DNA from: Rhizophagus clarus
Taxonomy: Eukaryota; Glomeromycota; Glomeromycetes; Glomerales; Glomeraceae
DNA length: 64,000 nt
Assembly: GCA_015698045.1 (NCBI GenBank)
Contig: BLAL01000271.1
Coordinates: 1 to 64,000, forward strand
Direction of reading: 5' to 3'
The number at the start of each line of letters is the position of its first letter. Positions within the stretch are counted from its first letter, which is position 1. Of this stretch, positions 36,440-48,230 are shown in pieces. A program made the position numbers and the translations under genes. The notes under the pieces are model-generated. The model made no database searches and was not told the DNA's origin. It saw nothing but the letters and a program-made list of their open reading frames with translations.

Positions 36440-37790
36440 CTAAAAAGCTTTGGTCCAACCAAATCATAATCCGAAAGTTACTCCTGAGAATTACCTTTTT
36501 GGAATTTAAATGCGACTTGTATGTTTATTTATACTCATCAAATATTTATAGATTTTATTTTATGATAAATAAAAGAAAAGGAGGTGATATTATTTTGCAT
36601 CATATTTTTTTGATGCATTGGTAAACAAATTAATTGATATACACTCTATAAATTTAACAAAACAACTTCCTAAATCCTAACATAAAATAGTAAAAAAAGC
36701 ATACCACTAAATTGCATAAAAAAAAAATCAGATAATAGTATTTTGTATTTAAATATAAAACTACGCAAAAGTAAATATTTTAGTGAAATTAAATTTTTTT
36801 AATCATATGATATGCCGCACAGTTATTTAGTATATATACATTGATAACAATAAATAAATTGTCTATATACAAGCCACAGTTAAAATCTGAAAATTATTTA
36901 CTTTTAAAAAAAAAAGATTATTTACTGTATCTTTTTATTATTCTTCACATTACTATGTTAAAATTCATACAATTTTCAATTATTAAATTTCAGAACATAT
37001 TAATCTTAATAAGTGATTTTAATATATATTTTCAAAATAGTTTGTTAATTATTAAATATTTTAACACTAATTTTATTAATACTATTTTTTTGATATTTTT
37101 TTTATTCAAATATTAAAAAAAAATTGAAACAATCATCCCATATTCTATCAATTTTAAATACTATCAATATAACTAAAACAACCAATCTATATATTACAAA
37201 TAATTTTTTATATTAAAATTATAAAATTGTTAGATTATCAAAATATTAATATTTCCAGATTTTTATATGTTTAGTCAATATAAAAAATAGTATTATTAAA
37301 TTTAAGTTAAATTAAACTAAGCTGAATCAAGTTAATAAAGTCAATTTAGCTTAATTTTAATTAGAAACTGACTTAACTTAACTTAAAAACTATTACATTA
37401 TAGCTAGTTTAGTTTAAAACTTTAAACTAATATATAGAATTAATTTTTATTTTAATTATTTATTAATAAAAAAAATAAATACAGTTAATTTTTAATATAA
37501 TGATTTCTTTATAAACTTAAATGCCAAAACTTGAATACAATAGGCGTCAAAACAAATGTACCAAAATTTACAAATTACTAAATCACATGTTTTTTAATCA
37601 TATTTATTTATATCAACGTAATATTTATTTAATATTTAACATATCATATGATTTTCATATTGTATTAATTTTAATAACAATTATTAAACCAGATTTTTTA
37701 TAATTATATGGTTTTTGTTAAAACATTGGTACATTTATTTTGCTGCTTTATTATATATTATGAATTTATTAAAAAAAAATAAAAAAATAC
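36440..37790. other. AT-rich intergenic DNA
   Basis: No gene seen. Short frames (for example 36841-37116) encode only Ile, Leu, Phe, Asn and Lys from A/T runs. Confidence 0.5.
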
Positions 37791-37799
37791 AATATTTTT

Positions 37800-38870
37800 T
37801 TAATTAAAAATATATTCAAATATTTTTTACCATCAAGTATACTCCTCTTTGTTTTAATTATATCATTAATTCATCCTGGCATTGTTTTTATTAATTTAGA
37901 ACATGCTTCCAAAGCTGTTTCATTCCATACCTTAGAAACTTGCTTCCATAACATATCTTTTTCACTAATTTTGATTTCTGAAGCTTGAAGATGATAATCA
38001 ATATTGTTTCAAAGATGTTCTATAGGATTGAGGGCAGAAGACTGAGATGATCATGACAAAACCTCTATTTCATTATCTTCAAACTAGTGCTTAGTATGAG
38101 TTACTGTATGTTTTGGGTCATTATCTTGTTGAAATATAATGTCATTAGTGTCTAAATCATAGTAGTGAAGGGTATCCATAAGGTCCTCTTCCAATATCTT
38201 GCAGTATAATTTCACATCCAAACCACCCTCTATTCTTACCAAGTATCCTATACCTGAAGAAGTGAAGCATCTCTATACAAAAATATTACCTCCTCCAAAT
38301 TTAACAGTAGGCTTTACATAAGCAACTTGAAGTGGATCTTTTGGGCATTTCCAGCAATATTGATGGCCATCTGAGCCAAATATTTAAAATTTTGACTTGT
38401 TAGACCACATCACCTTATTCCAATCACTTACTGTCCAATTTTTATATCTTTTCGCAAATTTTAGACATTTTTTACAGTATTTTTTGATAGTAACAGCTTC
38501 TTATGCTTTACATGAGTTACTAAACTATTTTTTTTTAATGCTCTACATACTGTACTTACGCTCACCTCAATATTATTATTGACTTTCAAAGATTTTTGAA
38601 TTTGAACCGTATTGAAGCATTATTTTGTTATTATACTTCTTACAATATTACATTTTTCACATTTATTTAGCTTACGTGAATGGCCTGAACTGGGTTTATT
38701 TTGAATTTTACCTGTCTCCTCATACTTCTTTTTTAGTCTTACAATAATTGTATGACTTTTACAACCAACTTTAGCAGCAATTTCTCTTGTTGAATATCCT
38801 TTTTCAAGTATCATAATAGCTTGAACTCTCTGTTCAGTAGATAACTGTACCTTAAAAGTAAGTAATAAAA
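37800..38870 (-). pseudogene. Tc1-like (Tc1/mariner) transposase pseudogene
   Basis: Almost the whole transposase can be followed on the minus strand. An N-terminal HTH (LSTEQRVQAIMILEKGYSTR, then EIAAKVGCKSHTIIVRLKKK) is followed by a TAA near 38620, a linker, and one frameshift near 38470. The DDE domain shows NWTVSDWNKVMWSNKSKF, GSDGHQYCW, IIFQQDNDPKHT (second Asp) and SSQSSALNPIEHL (Glu). In-frame stops at 38273-38275 and 38094-38096 (TAG) and at 38051-38053 and 38009-38011 (TGA) all sit where Tc1 proteins have Trp (VWGCF, KWFED, LSWSSQS, EHLW). A further TGA at 37871-37873 follows MPG. Terminal repeats were not identified. Confidence 0.9.
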
Positions 38871-39500
38871 AAGTATTTTTTTTTTAAAAGAATATGTGTG
38901 GGGGAAAATATTTTATAAAATAATAAATATAAAATATAAAACACTTTTTTTTTATATTTTACTTTTTACATTTTTTACAAAGCATTAAAACAAATACATC
39001 ATAGTTTGAAAAAAAAAAATTACATGACAGTAAATTGTATAGTACAAAAAAGAAGTAATATTCATAATTTTGAAAATTGACATCTATATTACTTATTTAG
39101 AAAATATTAAATCAATTTGATTTATTTTAATTGACAAATACGTGATTAGTAATTTGTAAATTTTGATGCGTTTATTTTAATACCCACTATATGTCAAAAT
39201 ATATTTAAAATTTGATATATACTAAAATATAGTTTTAAAATTTCAATAAAATTACATTTACGAATTCTAAATCCCAAACTATTATTAAAATTCCAAATTA
39301 TTGCCAAAATTCCAAATTTTTATTGAAATTTAAAAAAACCTATAAGTATATTTAATACCTATTTATATAAATTAAGAACAGACAATAAATAAAAAAATTT
39401 TAATTATTAAAAAAAAATTGTAAGTTTTATTAAAAAAAAAAGAAATTCTAATTTATTATTATTTAAAAGAATCCATAACAAAAGGTGGGGCTTCAAACAA
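38871..39500. other. AT-rich intergenic DNA
   Basis: No gene seen. Near 39241-39320 a loose repeat of TTCCAAATTnTTGnnAAAATT occurs four times. Confidence 0.4.
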
Positions 39501-39507
39501 TATATAA

Positions 39508-39671
39508 ATATGAGATCTTTGCAATAGAAAAATACAAAATTTAAAAAAAAATAAAAATTTAATTAATATTAAATTTACACTTATTTTAGTATAAAAAATA
39601 TAATTAGCATATAAAGTAAATTTAAAAATTTTTTTGAGTTTCTTACCTTTCTATTGCAAAAATCCCATATG
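39508..39671. mobile_element. Foldback MITE, family 1, copy 1
   Basis: The ends are inverted, with a perfect core TTTGCAATAGAAA at 39518-39530 and its complement at 39648-39660. Outer parts follow the consensus TATATGGGATT with mismatches. The interior (TTAATTAATATTAAATTTA...AATTAGCATATAAAGTAAATTT) is shared with the copy at 41.5 kb. It is about 160 bp without coding. Confidence 0.85.
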
Positions 39672-40261
39672 TTAGATTTAAGTTTATTTAAAAAAAACCC
39701 TATATAAGACTTTTATTTGCTTATTTTAATATAAAATTTTTAATTAATTAGATATTTAAATACGTAGTCAAATTTAATTTTATTTCAGTTCAATAATTAT
39801 ATTTGCATAACAAAACTTCTTATTTGTATAATAAAGATTTTCATATATATATATAAATAGAATTTTAATTTATATATATATTAAAAAAAATTTTTTATAA
39901 AAAATTTTTTTAAACTAATATTTTTTTCTATTATTTTACTAATTTAATACTTGTGAAATGCAACTAACTTTTGTACTTTTAATTATTTATTATTTAAATA
40001 ATTTTAATTTTAAAGTATGATTTTTTTTTATTTTAAATTAACTTGTTACTTTTAAAAAGTTGTTCAAAAAAATTGGCAATAATTTATATTTTAATCTTTA
40101 TAAATTTAAAGATAATAATATTTATAGAAAATTGCATTTTTATAACAATACTAATTTTCAAATTTTAAAACTATTTTTTAATATAATTTAAGTAAATTAA
40201 ATTATTATTTTATACTTAAATAAAATTATTTGTATTTGGTTTTTAAATTTATAAATTATTT

Positions 40262-40735
40262 TAGGGTTTTGTAATTCAATGTCATGACGATATATTACCA
40301 GTTTTATATGATATACTGATTATTTTCTTTTTAAAAAATTTGTATAACTAACCTGTATATAAAATTTTTATTTTTTATAGGATGTAAAATATTCTTTTTG
40401 GAAATTTGTATAATATTATATAATTTGACTAGAATTACAGAATGTGGCCAGAATTAACTATATAATAAATAAGGTGATAATTAAGATTTTTTTACTAAAA
40501 AAATTCTAAATTCAAATAATATTTAAAATGATTTTTGAAAACTGGGAAGTATAATATAATATGATATTTTAAACATTATATATATACAAATTTTAAAAAA
40601 AAAAAATTTTGTATTTCATAAAAAATGAAAATTTTATATGCAGGTCAATTACACAAATTTTTTAAAAAGAAAATAATCTGCATATTTGTAACATTAGATG
40701 ATGTATTGAATTACAAAATCCATTATTTTAATATA
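40262..40735. mobile_element. Foldback element with arms of about 115 bp
   Basis: The arm at 40262-40380 (GGTTTTGTAATTCAAT...AAAATTTTTATTTTTTATAG) matches the reverse complement of 40615-40733 with scattered mismatches. Centre about 235 bp. It looks like a MITE with long inverted repeats. There is no coding. Confidence 0.75.
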
Positions 40736-41275
40736 ATTTATATATGTATTATTTATTTTTATTTTAACAAGAGAATCTATAATTAAAAGTTACAAAACAG
40801 TTAAGATAAATTCAATATATATAAAAATTATATAAGCGTCAATACTTGATCAAATTAACGCTAATTAATAAAATTAAACTAAAAAGTTATCATGAATATC
40901 TCAGTTAAAATCTGAAGAAAACAACTTGACCCTGCAGGATACAAAAAGTATTACCTCTAATGTAAGGCATCAACACCTTAAACTAACCAATAACACTTTT
41001 AGCCAATACTAAATGTAAGTTGTGTGATCAACTCACATGATTTACATAATAATCAAAGATATCTATAGAAAATCTAACATTTTGTAGAAGACCTTTGCAT
41101 AGGTGTTCCTTATTAGGTGTTATATATGTATTATTTAGGATCTTACTATATATATATTATAAAACAAATTGCTTAGCAAAATAAAAAATTTAAAGGTTAT
41201 AATAAGAGTTTGTTTAGTAAAACTTAAAATAATTTGCTTATTAATTATAGTAAATTTTGAAATTTTTATTTGACA

Positions 41276-41438
41276 TATAGGTTCTTTGCTAGGAAAATGA
41301 CCTTCTGAGAACTTTTTACCAAAAATTGAGATTTTTATAGTTCTTTATTTTTCAAAGCTAATAGATCAAAATGAGCTTAATAATAAAATTTAGTTAAAAA
41401 ATTTCTCAGAAGGTCATTTTCCTAGCAAAGAACCCATA
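41276..41438. mobile_element. Foldback MITE with perfect 32-bp inverted ends
   Basis: 41280-41311 (GGTTCTTTGCTAGGAAAATG onward) is an exact reverse complement of 41403-41434. The outer TATA(T)G bases resemble those of family 1, so both may use the same transposase. The spacer is about 91 bp of AT-rich DNA. Perfect ends suggest a young insertion. Confidence 0.9.
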
Positions 41439-41469
41439 TATATATATTGTTTGGAATCTTACTATAACC

Positions 41470-41628
41470 TATATGGAATCTTTGCAATAGAAAAGTACAA
41501 AACTTAAAATTTAATTAATATTAAATTTATACTTATTTTAGTATAATAAAAAATATAATTAGCATATAAAGTAAATTTAAAATTTTTTTTGAGTTTCGTA
41601 TCTTTCTATTGCAAAAATCTCCATATAA
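41470..41628. mobile_element. Foldback MITE, family 1, copy 2
   Basis: Same family as 39508-39671: TTTGCAATAGAAA at 41481-41493, with its complement at 41603-41615, flanked by TATATGG / CCATATA. The interior is nearly identical to copy 1, apart from a deletion of about 18 bp in the A-rich part. It follows directly after the 41276-41438 element. Confidence 0.9.
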
Positions 41629-41639
41629 TCACAATCATC

Positions 41640-44110
41640 TGATAGTAATATTAAATAAAAAATTAAATTTAATAAGGTTGTAATTAAATTTATTAAAAAA
41701 ATATATATTAATCAACTAATTCTTGATAATCAAATAAATAACAATCAGTGGAAATGTTACAAAAATTAAAGAAAGATTTTTTGTACTATGATATCACAAT
41801 ATAAATTATTGGTATAGTATGGCCTTATGGCCTATAGTATATATGTAAACTTAAAGTTGATCAAAGTTGGTATAAATGGTTAAAATCAACGAGGCTAAAA
41901 TTTTCTTAATTCTGGCTGAATTTATAATGCCAGCCTAAATTATGTTAAAATTGAAATTTTTAGGTTATATGTAATACTGAATTGTTACAATATAAATATC
42001 ATTTTAACAAATAAGAACGCATGTTCGTCTAGTTCCCAAGAATACTTTTATAAACTTTAAAAATTAAAAATTTCACTTTATTTAGTTGCATTTTACTAAT
42101 AAAGATTATCAATTATATGGTTATTTTAATATAATAAATTAATAAAGTATTAAGAAAACTTTTTTAACCTTTTTCTTTTGCTTATTTTTTTATTACTTTA
42201 GATATAAAAAAAATATTTTACTTATTCATATTATTACTATTTATATTATGGTTTAACAAAGTAAGTAGACTTAATAGCTAATAAGAAATTTTTTATGAAT
42301 AAATAATTTTTGTTTTATTTTCACGTTAAATAAACTAAAATTTAAAATTTTTAAAGTTTTTTTTTTTTAATGTTATAAAAATTTACATGATTATTATAAT
42401 ACCAAAATTTAAATATTAAAGATCTAATATTAATAGATAAAAAAACATTATATTAATTAATTTTTTAATTAAAAATTATTTATAATGCCAAAATAGATCT
42501 AATAGTATTATTTTAATAAAAAAAAAATTTTTTATTAGTGTTTTAATCAAAAAATTTTAACAAATTTTATAAATAACAAAATTTATAGATAATAAAAAAT
42601 CTGGCTTAATAATCACTATTCTAAGCTTATTAATAAAAGTTATTTATTTCACCAAATTATACCTAGAAATAAAATAATTACTGTTTAAAAAAGCTTTTGT
42701 CAAAAGTTTTATTGAAATCAAAAAAAAAATTTTTATTATAAAAATTGGTTTTTTATGGTTTACACAAAAACTTCCTAAATAACTGCCTTTTTTAATTTAA
42801 TAAACCTTCTTTTTCTTGTAAAATTATATATATTTTTGTTGTTTAAATTGTATTTCACACTTGTCTTTAAGTTGCATTTTTAAGAAAACTTCATTTTTGA
42901 GACAAATTTTCTTGTATATACAAAAAAAAAAATATTACAAAAGAGGAAATGATGATGAAAATTTATAATACACATAACGAACTATTAATTTACTTAATTT
43001 GTATAAGCGTTGTATTAATAATTTCTTTTTTTAACTACATGGTGAAATATTCAATTATAATTACACAAAATTATTTTAATTAATGATCGACATGAGAAAT
43101 GACATTTCCACTGACTGATAATATTAAAGAGATTTTGTATATAATATATCTATAAAATAGTTCTATAATAAAATTATTATTAAATACTTTAAATAAAAAT
43201 TTGTCTATTATTCTTTACTTTGTTTTCTTTGAGAAAAGTAATTAGTAATATTCTTTAGACAACTAAGAAGTACTTTAATTTTCAAAATATTGGTCTTTAT
43301 AATAAAAAAAAATAACAAAAACAGGTTTATTTATATTTAAATAACTTATCTTAAAACTTGTGTTTTTGGTAATTATAAAATCATATTTAATTATCATCAA
43401 AACTTTCAAGTATTTTACTATAAGAAAAAATATTTTATTATACTGTAGTTTACTTTAAAAAATATTAAGATATAAATTAAGGTTTATTATTAAATTAAAT
43501 TTAATTTTAATTATAATGAAATAAACTACTTTTTTTTATGGTATTTTTTTTTTATTTTTCTTTTTTAAAATTAAAAAGCTTAACAAAAATTCTTTAAAAA
43601 ATTCTTATTCTAATAAAAATTACTTAAATAATTTTAAATTTTTCAAGAATTTAATAAAAATTTTGAAAAAATTAAAAAATAAAAAGAAAAAAAAAAAATT
43701 TTGAATAAAAAACATAATACTAAACTGAATATCATTAAGTTTTTATTAACTTTAATTAATTAAATTTTAGTTGTATATAATAATTTTTTTATTGTTTTTT
43801 CTTTTTTTTTTTATTTAATATGATTTCTTTATGTTATTAATAATTTATATAGATTTTATTTAAAATGGCATAGTAATTTAAAATATTAATATTTTGATAA
43901 GAAATATTTAAATTAATGATGAATCTTTAATATTTTGCAGAGTTAAGTTGTTTGTTTTTTTTAAAAGATTTTTAATTGAGTTAATAATAATTATTTATTA
44001 TAAATATTTTAGTAAATTATTTTAAAATATAATTTTAATACTATACTTATATATTAATATGTATTAAACAAATTTTATTTTATTTTTTGTATTTCAATTA
44101 TTTGTTCTAT
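41640..44110. other. Long AT-rich gene desert
   Basis: About 2.5 kb of A/T homopolymer and TA-type sequence. I find no frame, inverted repeat or RNA-like segment that I can defend. Confidence 0.5.
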
Positions 44111-44117
44111 GAAAAAA

Positions 44118-44530
44118 GTTCATATAAAATATCTGATAGAAAATTTTTTTTTAAAAGATTTTCTAAGAATTCATATGAAAAGAGTTCATATAGAATATTT
44201 GATAGAAAAAAGATTTTTTAAAAATTTATATAGAAAGGATTTATATAAAATATCTAATAAAAAATTTTTTTTTTATGAAATTTTCTGAATTTATATGAAA
44301 AGAATTTATATAAAATATCTGATAAAAAATTTTTTTAAGAAATTTTTTAAAAATTTATATAGGAATAGTTTATATTAAATATTTAATAAAAAATTTTTTT
44401 TTAAAAGACTTTTTAAGAGTTTGTATAAGATATTTTAATAAAGATTTTTTTTTGTAAAATATTTTAGGGCTTATATAAGATATTTTTAATAGAAATTTTA
44501 AATTTGTAATTTTTTTTTAAAGATTTTTAT
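44118..44530. repeat. Degenerate tandem repeat of about 62 bp
   Basis: About six or seven units with the pattern TTYATATAAAATATCTGATARAAAATTTTTTTT-AAAARATTTTYTAAGAATT start near 44118, 44178, 44234, 44298, 44364 and 44424, with increasing decay to the right. Confidence 0.7.
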
Positions 44531-45106
44531 GAGATATTTTTAATAAAAAATTTTTTTAGAATTTGTAACATTAAATAAAAAACAATATATTTTTTATACT
44601 AATAATTAAATTTATATTAATATTATTATATTATTTTAATAAATTAGAATTTTTAAAAGTTTAAAATAAAAATTTAATAGTAAATTGAAATTTTCTCTAG
44701 AGATCTCTATTAGAAGTAAGTGGATTTTTATTATGCTACTAATTAGTAAAAAAAGTCAAAATTCCAAGATATTATACTATTAATTAATAGAAAAAAATAG
44801 AATTATATATATTTATATTTTTTTTATTAAAAAAAGTATTAGTTATATAAATTAAAATATATGATATATATAAAAATGATTACTACTATACAAACTATAT
44901 ATATATATATATATATATTTTTTAAAAATCTTAAAATCTAAGCAAATAAAATTTTATGATTTTTGAAAATTTTACTAATATGGTTAAGCAAACTTATATA
45001 TAATTTTATGTGTATTTTTTGGGATTTTAGTTTACTAATAATTTTTATTTTTATTTTTAATACTATGAGTTAATTGATTTAAAAAAAGAATAATTTATAA
45101 AAACTT

Positions 45107-47060
45107 ACTCCTGTTCCGTTCAAAACCAAAATTTTAAAATTTAAAAATTTTATTTTTAAATAAAATGGACGTTTCAGAGTTTAACAAACTTAACGATAAT
45201 ACTATAACTGCCTCATACGGCACCACTAACTATAGCGACTCCTCTTCTGACAAAGGTGAAAAAATGTTAGAAGATACTTTTCAGCCAGGTTTGACAAAAA
45301 ACCAAAAGAAAAAGCTGCGAAAGAAGGCCAAGAAACAATAACATAAGCAACTACCTATACCACACTTTGATATCAAAACAAAAACAAACCCAAACACAGG
45401 ACGAAGCAAAATATATTTATATACGGGTTTTATTACATTCCTTTAAAACTCGAGTATTGTCAATACTCAAAGAAAATTTTTAAGGTGTAACTTTTCAGGA
45501 TGCTAACAAACAAGGCAAACGGTTAATACGAACTCTTGGTCCTGATGTTGAGTCCATACAGTATAAACCTCTAGCACAAGAAACAAATATTCCCAACACC
45601 CTAATTTCGTTGATAGTTCATACAGCCCTAAGAGTGTACTCTAGTATACTCAACAACTAGGACTCCCTCACTGAAATATTTTCCTTTCTTGAGAAAAAAG
45701 TGGGAGATACGGTCAGCCATGAAATATCACGTGCAGATCAGAACTTGGGTAATTCTAGTATTCTGCATCAGGATATACAACAGACTTTTTCCAAATCAGT
45801 ACCTGACGATCCAAAATCTGCCAGTTGATCCCAACGTTATGCAGATTATTCCTGATGCAGATACTGTGTTACTGCCCCTTCTTTTAATACATCTGATGCT
45901 AAGCCAAATAAATCTAAGAAGGCTGCGCCTAAGTCTATTGAAAAAGTATACGTTAATCAAATTATCCCCAATAACAAAATAAACAACATTAGGGACATTT
46001 TTGTGTATAACATTCCTGCAGGTTGGTCCTATGCAAAAATAATTGCCAAACTTAAAGCATGGGGTGACGTAATATCATGATGACAAAGCATCAACGCAAG
46101 TACCAACCATTGCGCATAAAGATTTGTCTCTCAACCTTCTCCTTGGCGTCTTTCGACCAGGATATATGGCAATACTCCTTAGGCGACCAAGCGGTATGAT
46201 GGTTTTCAGGATACTGATCTTTACAACAAAGAAAGTGACAAGAACAGTTCTGTTTATACCTCAATGACTTACCTCAAGATAGTAATTGTTGGCAATTATG
46301 AGACTATAATAAACCTTCAACTAGTTTCTCTAATTATCTGATTAAAGCTTTAAAGCATTTCAATTCTGGTGGGAAATCCCAGATTGTAGCATACTTTGAA
46401 AAATATCAAGATGTAGAATTTTGTCGTAAGATAACTTTCACTTTCAACCACAATGGTACTGACCACTCTCTTCTATGGTGTGTTTCTCCTATTTCCCTTC
46501 TGAATAAAAACAAGAAGCCTACGAAGAATTTTCACAAGCAGAATTCTGGTTCTCTTAAAGCTCGCTCTACTAATTCTAAATCTACTAAGGATCAAGCGAA
46601 GTCTTCCAAAAAGTTAAAAGGCAACAAGAAAAAGAAGTCTTCGGGCGAGAAGTCTAATGATAAAATGGATATTGTTAAACTTTTGCTAGCTTTAATTTCT
46701 TTTTTTTTTTGTTTTATTTTTGTTTTTTAGTTTATTTATTTGAGTAAGTCTGCCAAGCAATGAACTACTTATAGGGTTTTATTGACTAAGGTGTTGATAC
46801 TTCATGGTGGAAGTGATTACAATTTATAACTGAGGAGCTATAGGTTGTTTTCTTGCAGGGTGGCGTCACTTGTTTTAGCTTAGCTTTAACTTTCGCTAGA
46901 GATACTTGTGATAACTGGTTCTGATCTTAATTGTTTAAGTTCTACGGTTTGACCAACTATTGATGCTTACTTAGGTTTTTCTTTGTATTGTTTGAATCTG
47001 TTTTACTTTTTGTATTTCAGTTGGATAACAATTGTTTAAATAAAAATAAAAATAAAAATT
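45107..47060 (+). mobile_element. LINE-like (non-LTR) insertion with ORF1 only
   Basis: The insert has a 5' leader, a broken ORF1 (45165-46730), a 3' UTR of about 320 bp and an A-rich tail of TAAAAA repeats ending near 47057. Similar sequence beginning ATTGATTTAAAAAAA flanks both sides (45073-45106 and 47058-47086), a likely imperfect target-site duplication. No reverse transcriptase or endonuclease motif is seen between ORF1 and the 3' UTR, so the copy is internally deleted or belongs to an ORF1-only family. Confidence 0.75.
45165..46730 (+). pseudogene. ORF1 (gag-like, nucleic-acid-binding) of the LINE-like element, frameshifted
   Basis: The start region MDVSEFNKLN...QPGLTKNQKKKLRKKAKKQ is open for 58 codons. 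Then stops and frame changes separate VTFQDANKQGKRLIRTLGP, EIFSFLEKKVGDTVSHEIS, IRDIFVYNIPAGWSYAKII and ALKHFNSGGKSQIVAYFEKY. The last 120 codons are open and very basic (KKLKGNKKKKSSGEK), ending DIVKLLLALISFFF-FVF at TAG 46730. Lys-rich ends suit RNA binding by LINE ORF1 proteins. The ORF1 assignment is by layout and composition. Confidence 0.6.
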
Positions 47061-47099
47061 GATTTAAAAAAAAAATTATAAACTTTTATTTTAAATATA

Positions 47100-48225
47100 A
47101 TTTATTTATATATAAAAGGATTTTTAAGTTTTTTTATATAATTTTTATCTTAAACTTAAAAGTGATACAATTAAAGGATATTTATATACTATTTTATATA
47201 TATTAGTTTAATTTTAAATATTTGAATCCACTAATATTCTTGAATTACAAGAAATAATATAAAATTAACAACTATTACTTTTTAAATAAAACTCTTATTC
47301 ATAATATTTTTAATTTAATTTTTAAAAAATTACTTACATTTAATAAAAATACTTTTACATATCAGTTAAATTTTGATGGATATTATAATATATATAATCA
47401 GTCATTATATAATCTTTGAAATAAAAATATATATATATATATATAATCAGATTAAGAAAGAGTAAATCTTATTACACTATCTTTAAAAAGGTGTAATGTT
47501 TAATCATTATTAATCATATGATATCTCATTTGTATTATTAATATTTATCTTAACAACTTAGATTTTTTGAGTGGTCTGATTTCTATTTATCATACTTTTT
47601 CAGATGTCACCTGTATTACCAAAAACATATAGCTAAAGGTAGTGTGATAAGATGCCTTTTAAGAAAGTTACACATATTACATAATATTCATTTTATTATA
47701 AATCTTTATCCTTTCTTTTTCTGTTAAATTTAATAACCAATCAAATCATAATATTTATAAATTATATAATTAATATAAATGTAATGTAAAATTTTAATTA
47801 TCCTCCTTTTCCTTTTTAATAATTACATAATATGTGTAAGCTTTCTTATAGTAGTATTGTATATAAGATATTGCTTAGTGATTTTTTGTGAATAAAATAT
47901 CCAAAAAATCCATATCTGTATCTATAGTTTGTTAACTTTATGGATATAGACAAGTTTTTAACCACTTAAATCTTTTGGCTAAAATTAACAAGAAGTACAG
48001 CTGGCATTAATGTGAACAGAATATTCTGAACATGAAAATATAGTGAATATAAATCAGATTGTCTGATTTGAAACTATCCAATATCTGTATTTATGTTTTA
48101 TAATAACACTACCCTATGGCATATTATATTATTATTCTTAATATTAATGATTTGATTTTGCTATATATAAATGTTTGAAAATGTAATCAAAATGAAATTA
48201 ATTCAGAATATATTAATATTATTAC
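47100..48225. other. AT-rich intergenic DNA
   Basis: No gene seen. It contains TA microsatellites near 47420 and isolated short frames only. Confidence 0.5.
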
Positions 48226-48230
48226 AGATG

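Noticed and set aside
37800-38870. Genetic code with TGA read as Trp
   Set aside because: TAG also replaces Trp in the same pseudogene, and the intact transposase at 14.2-18.4 kb uses TGG for Trp. Mutation explains it better.
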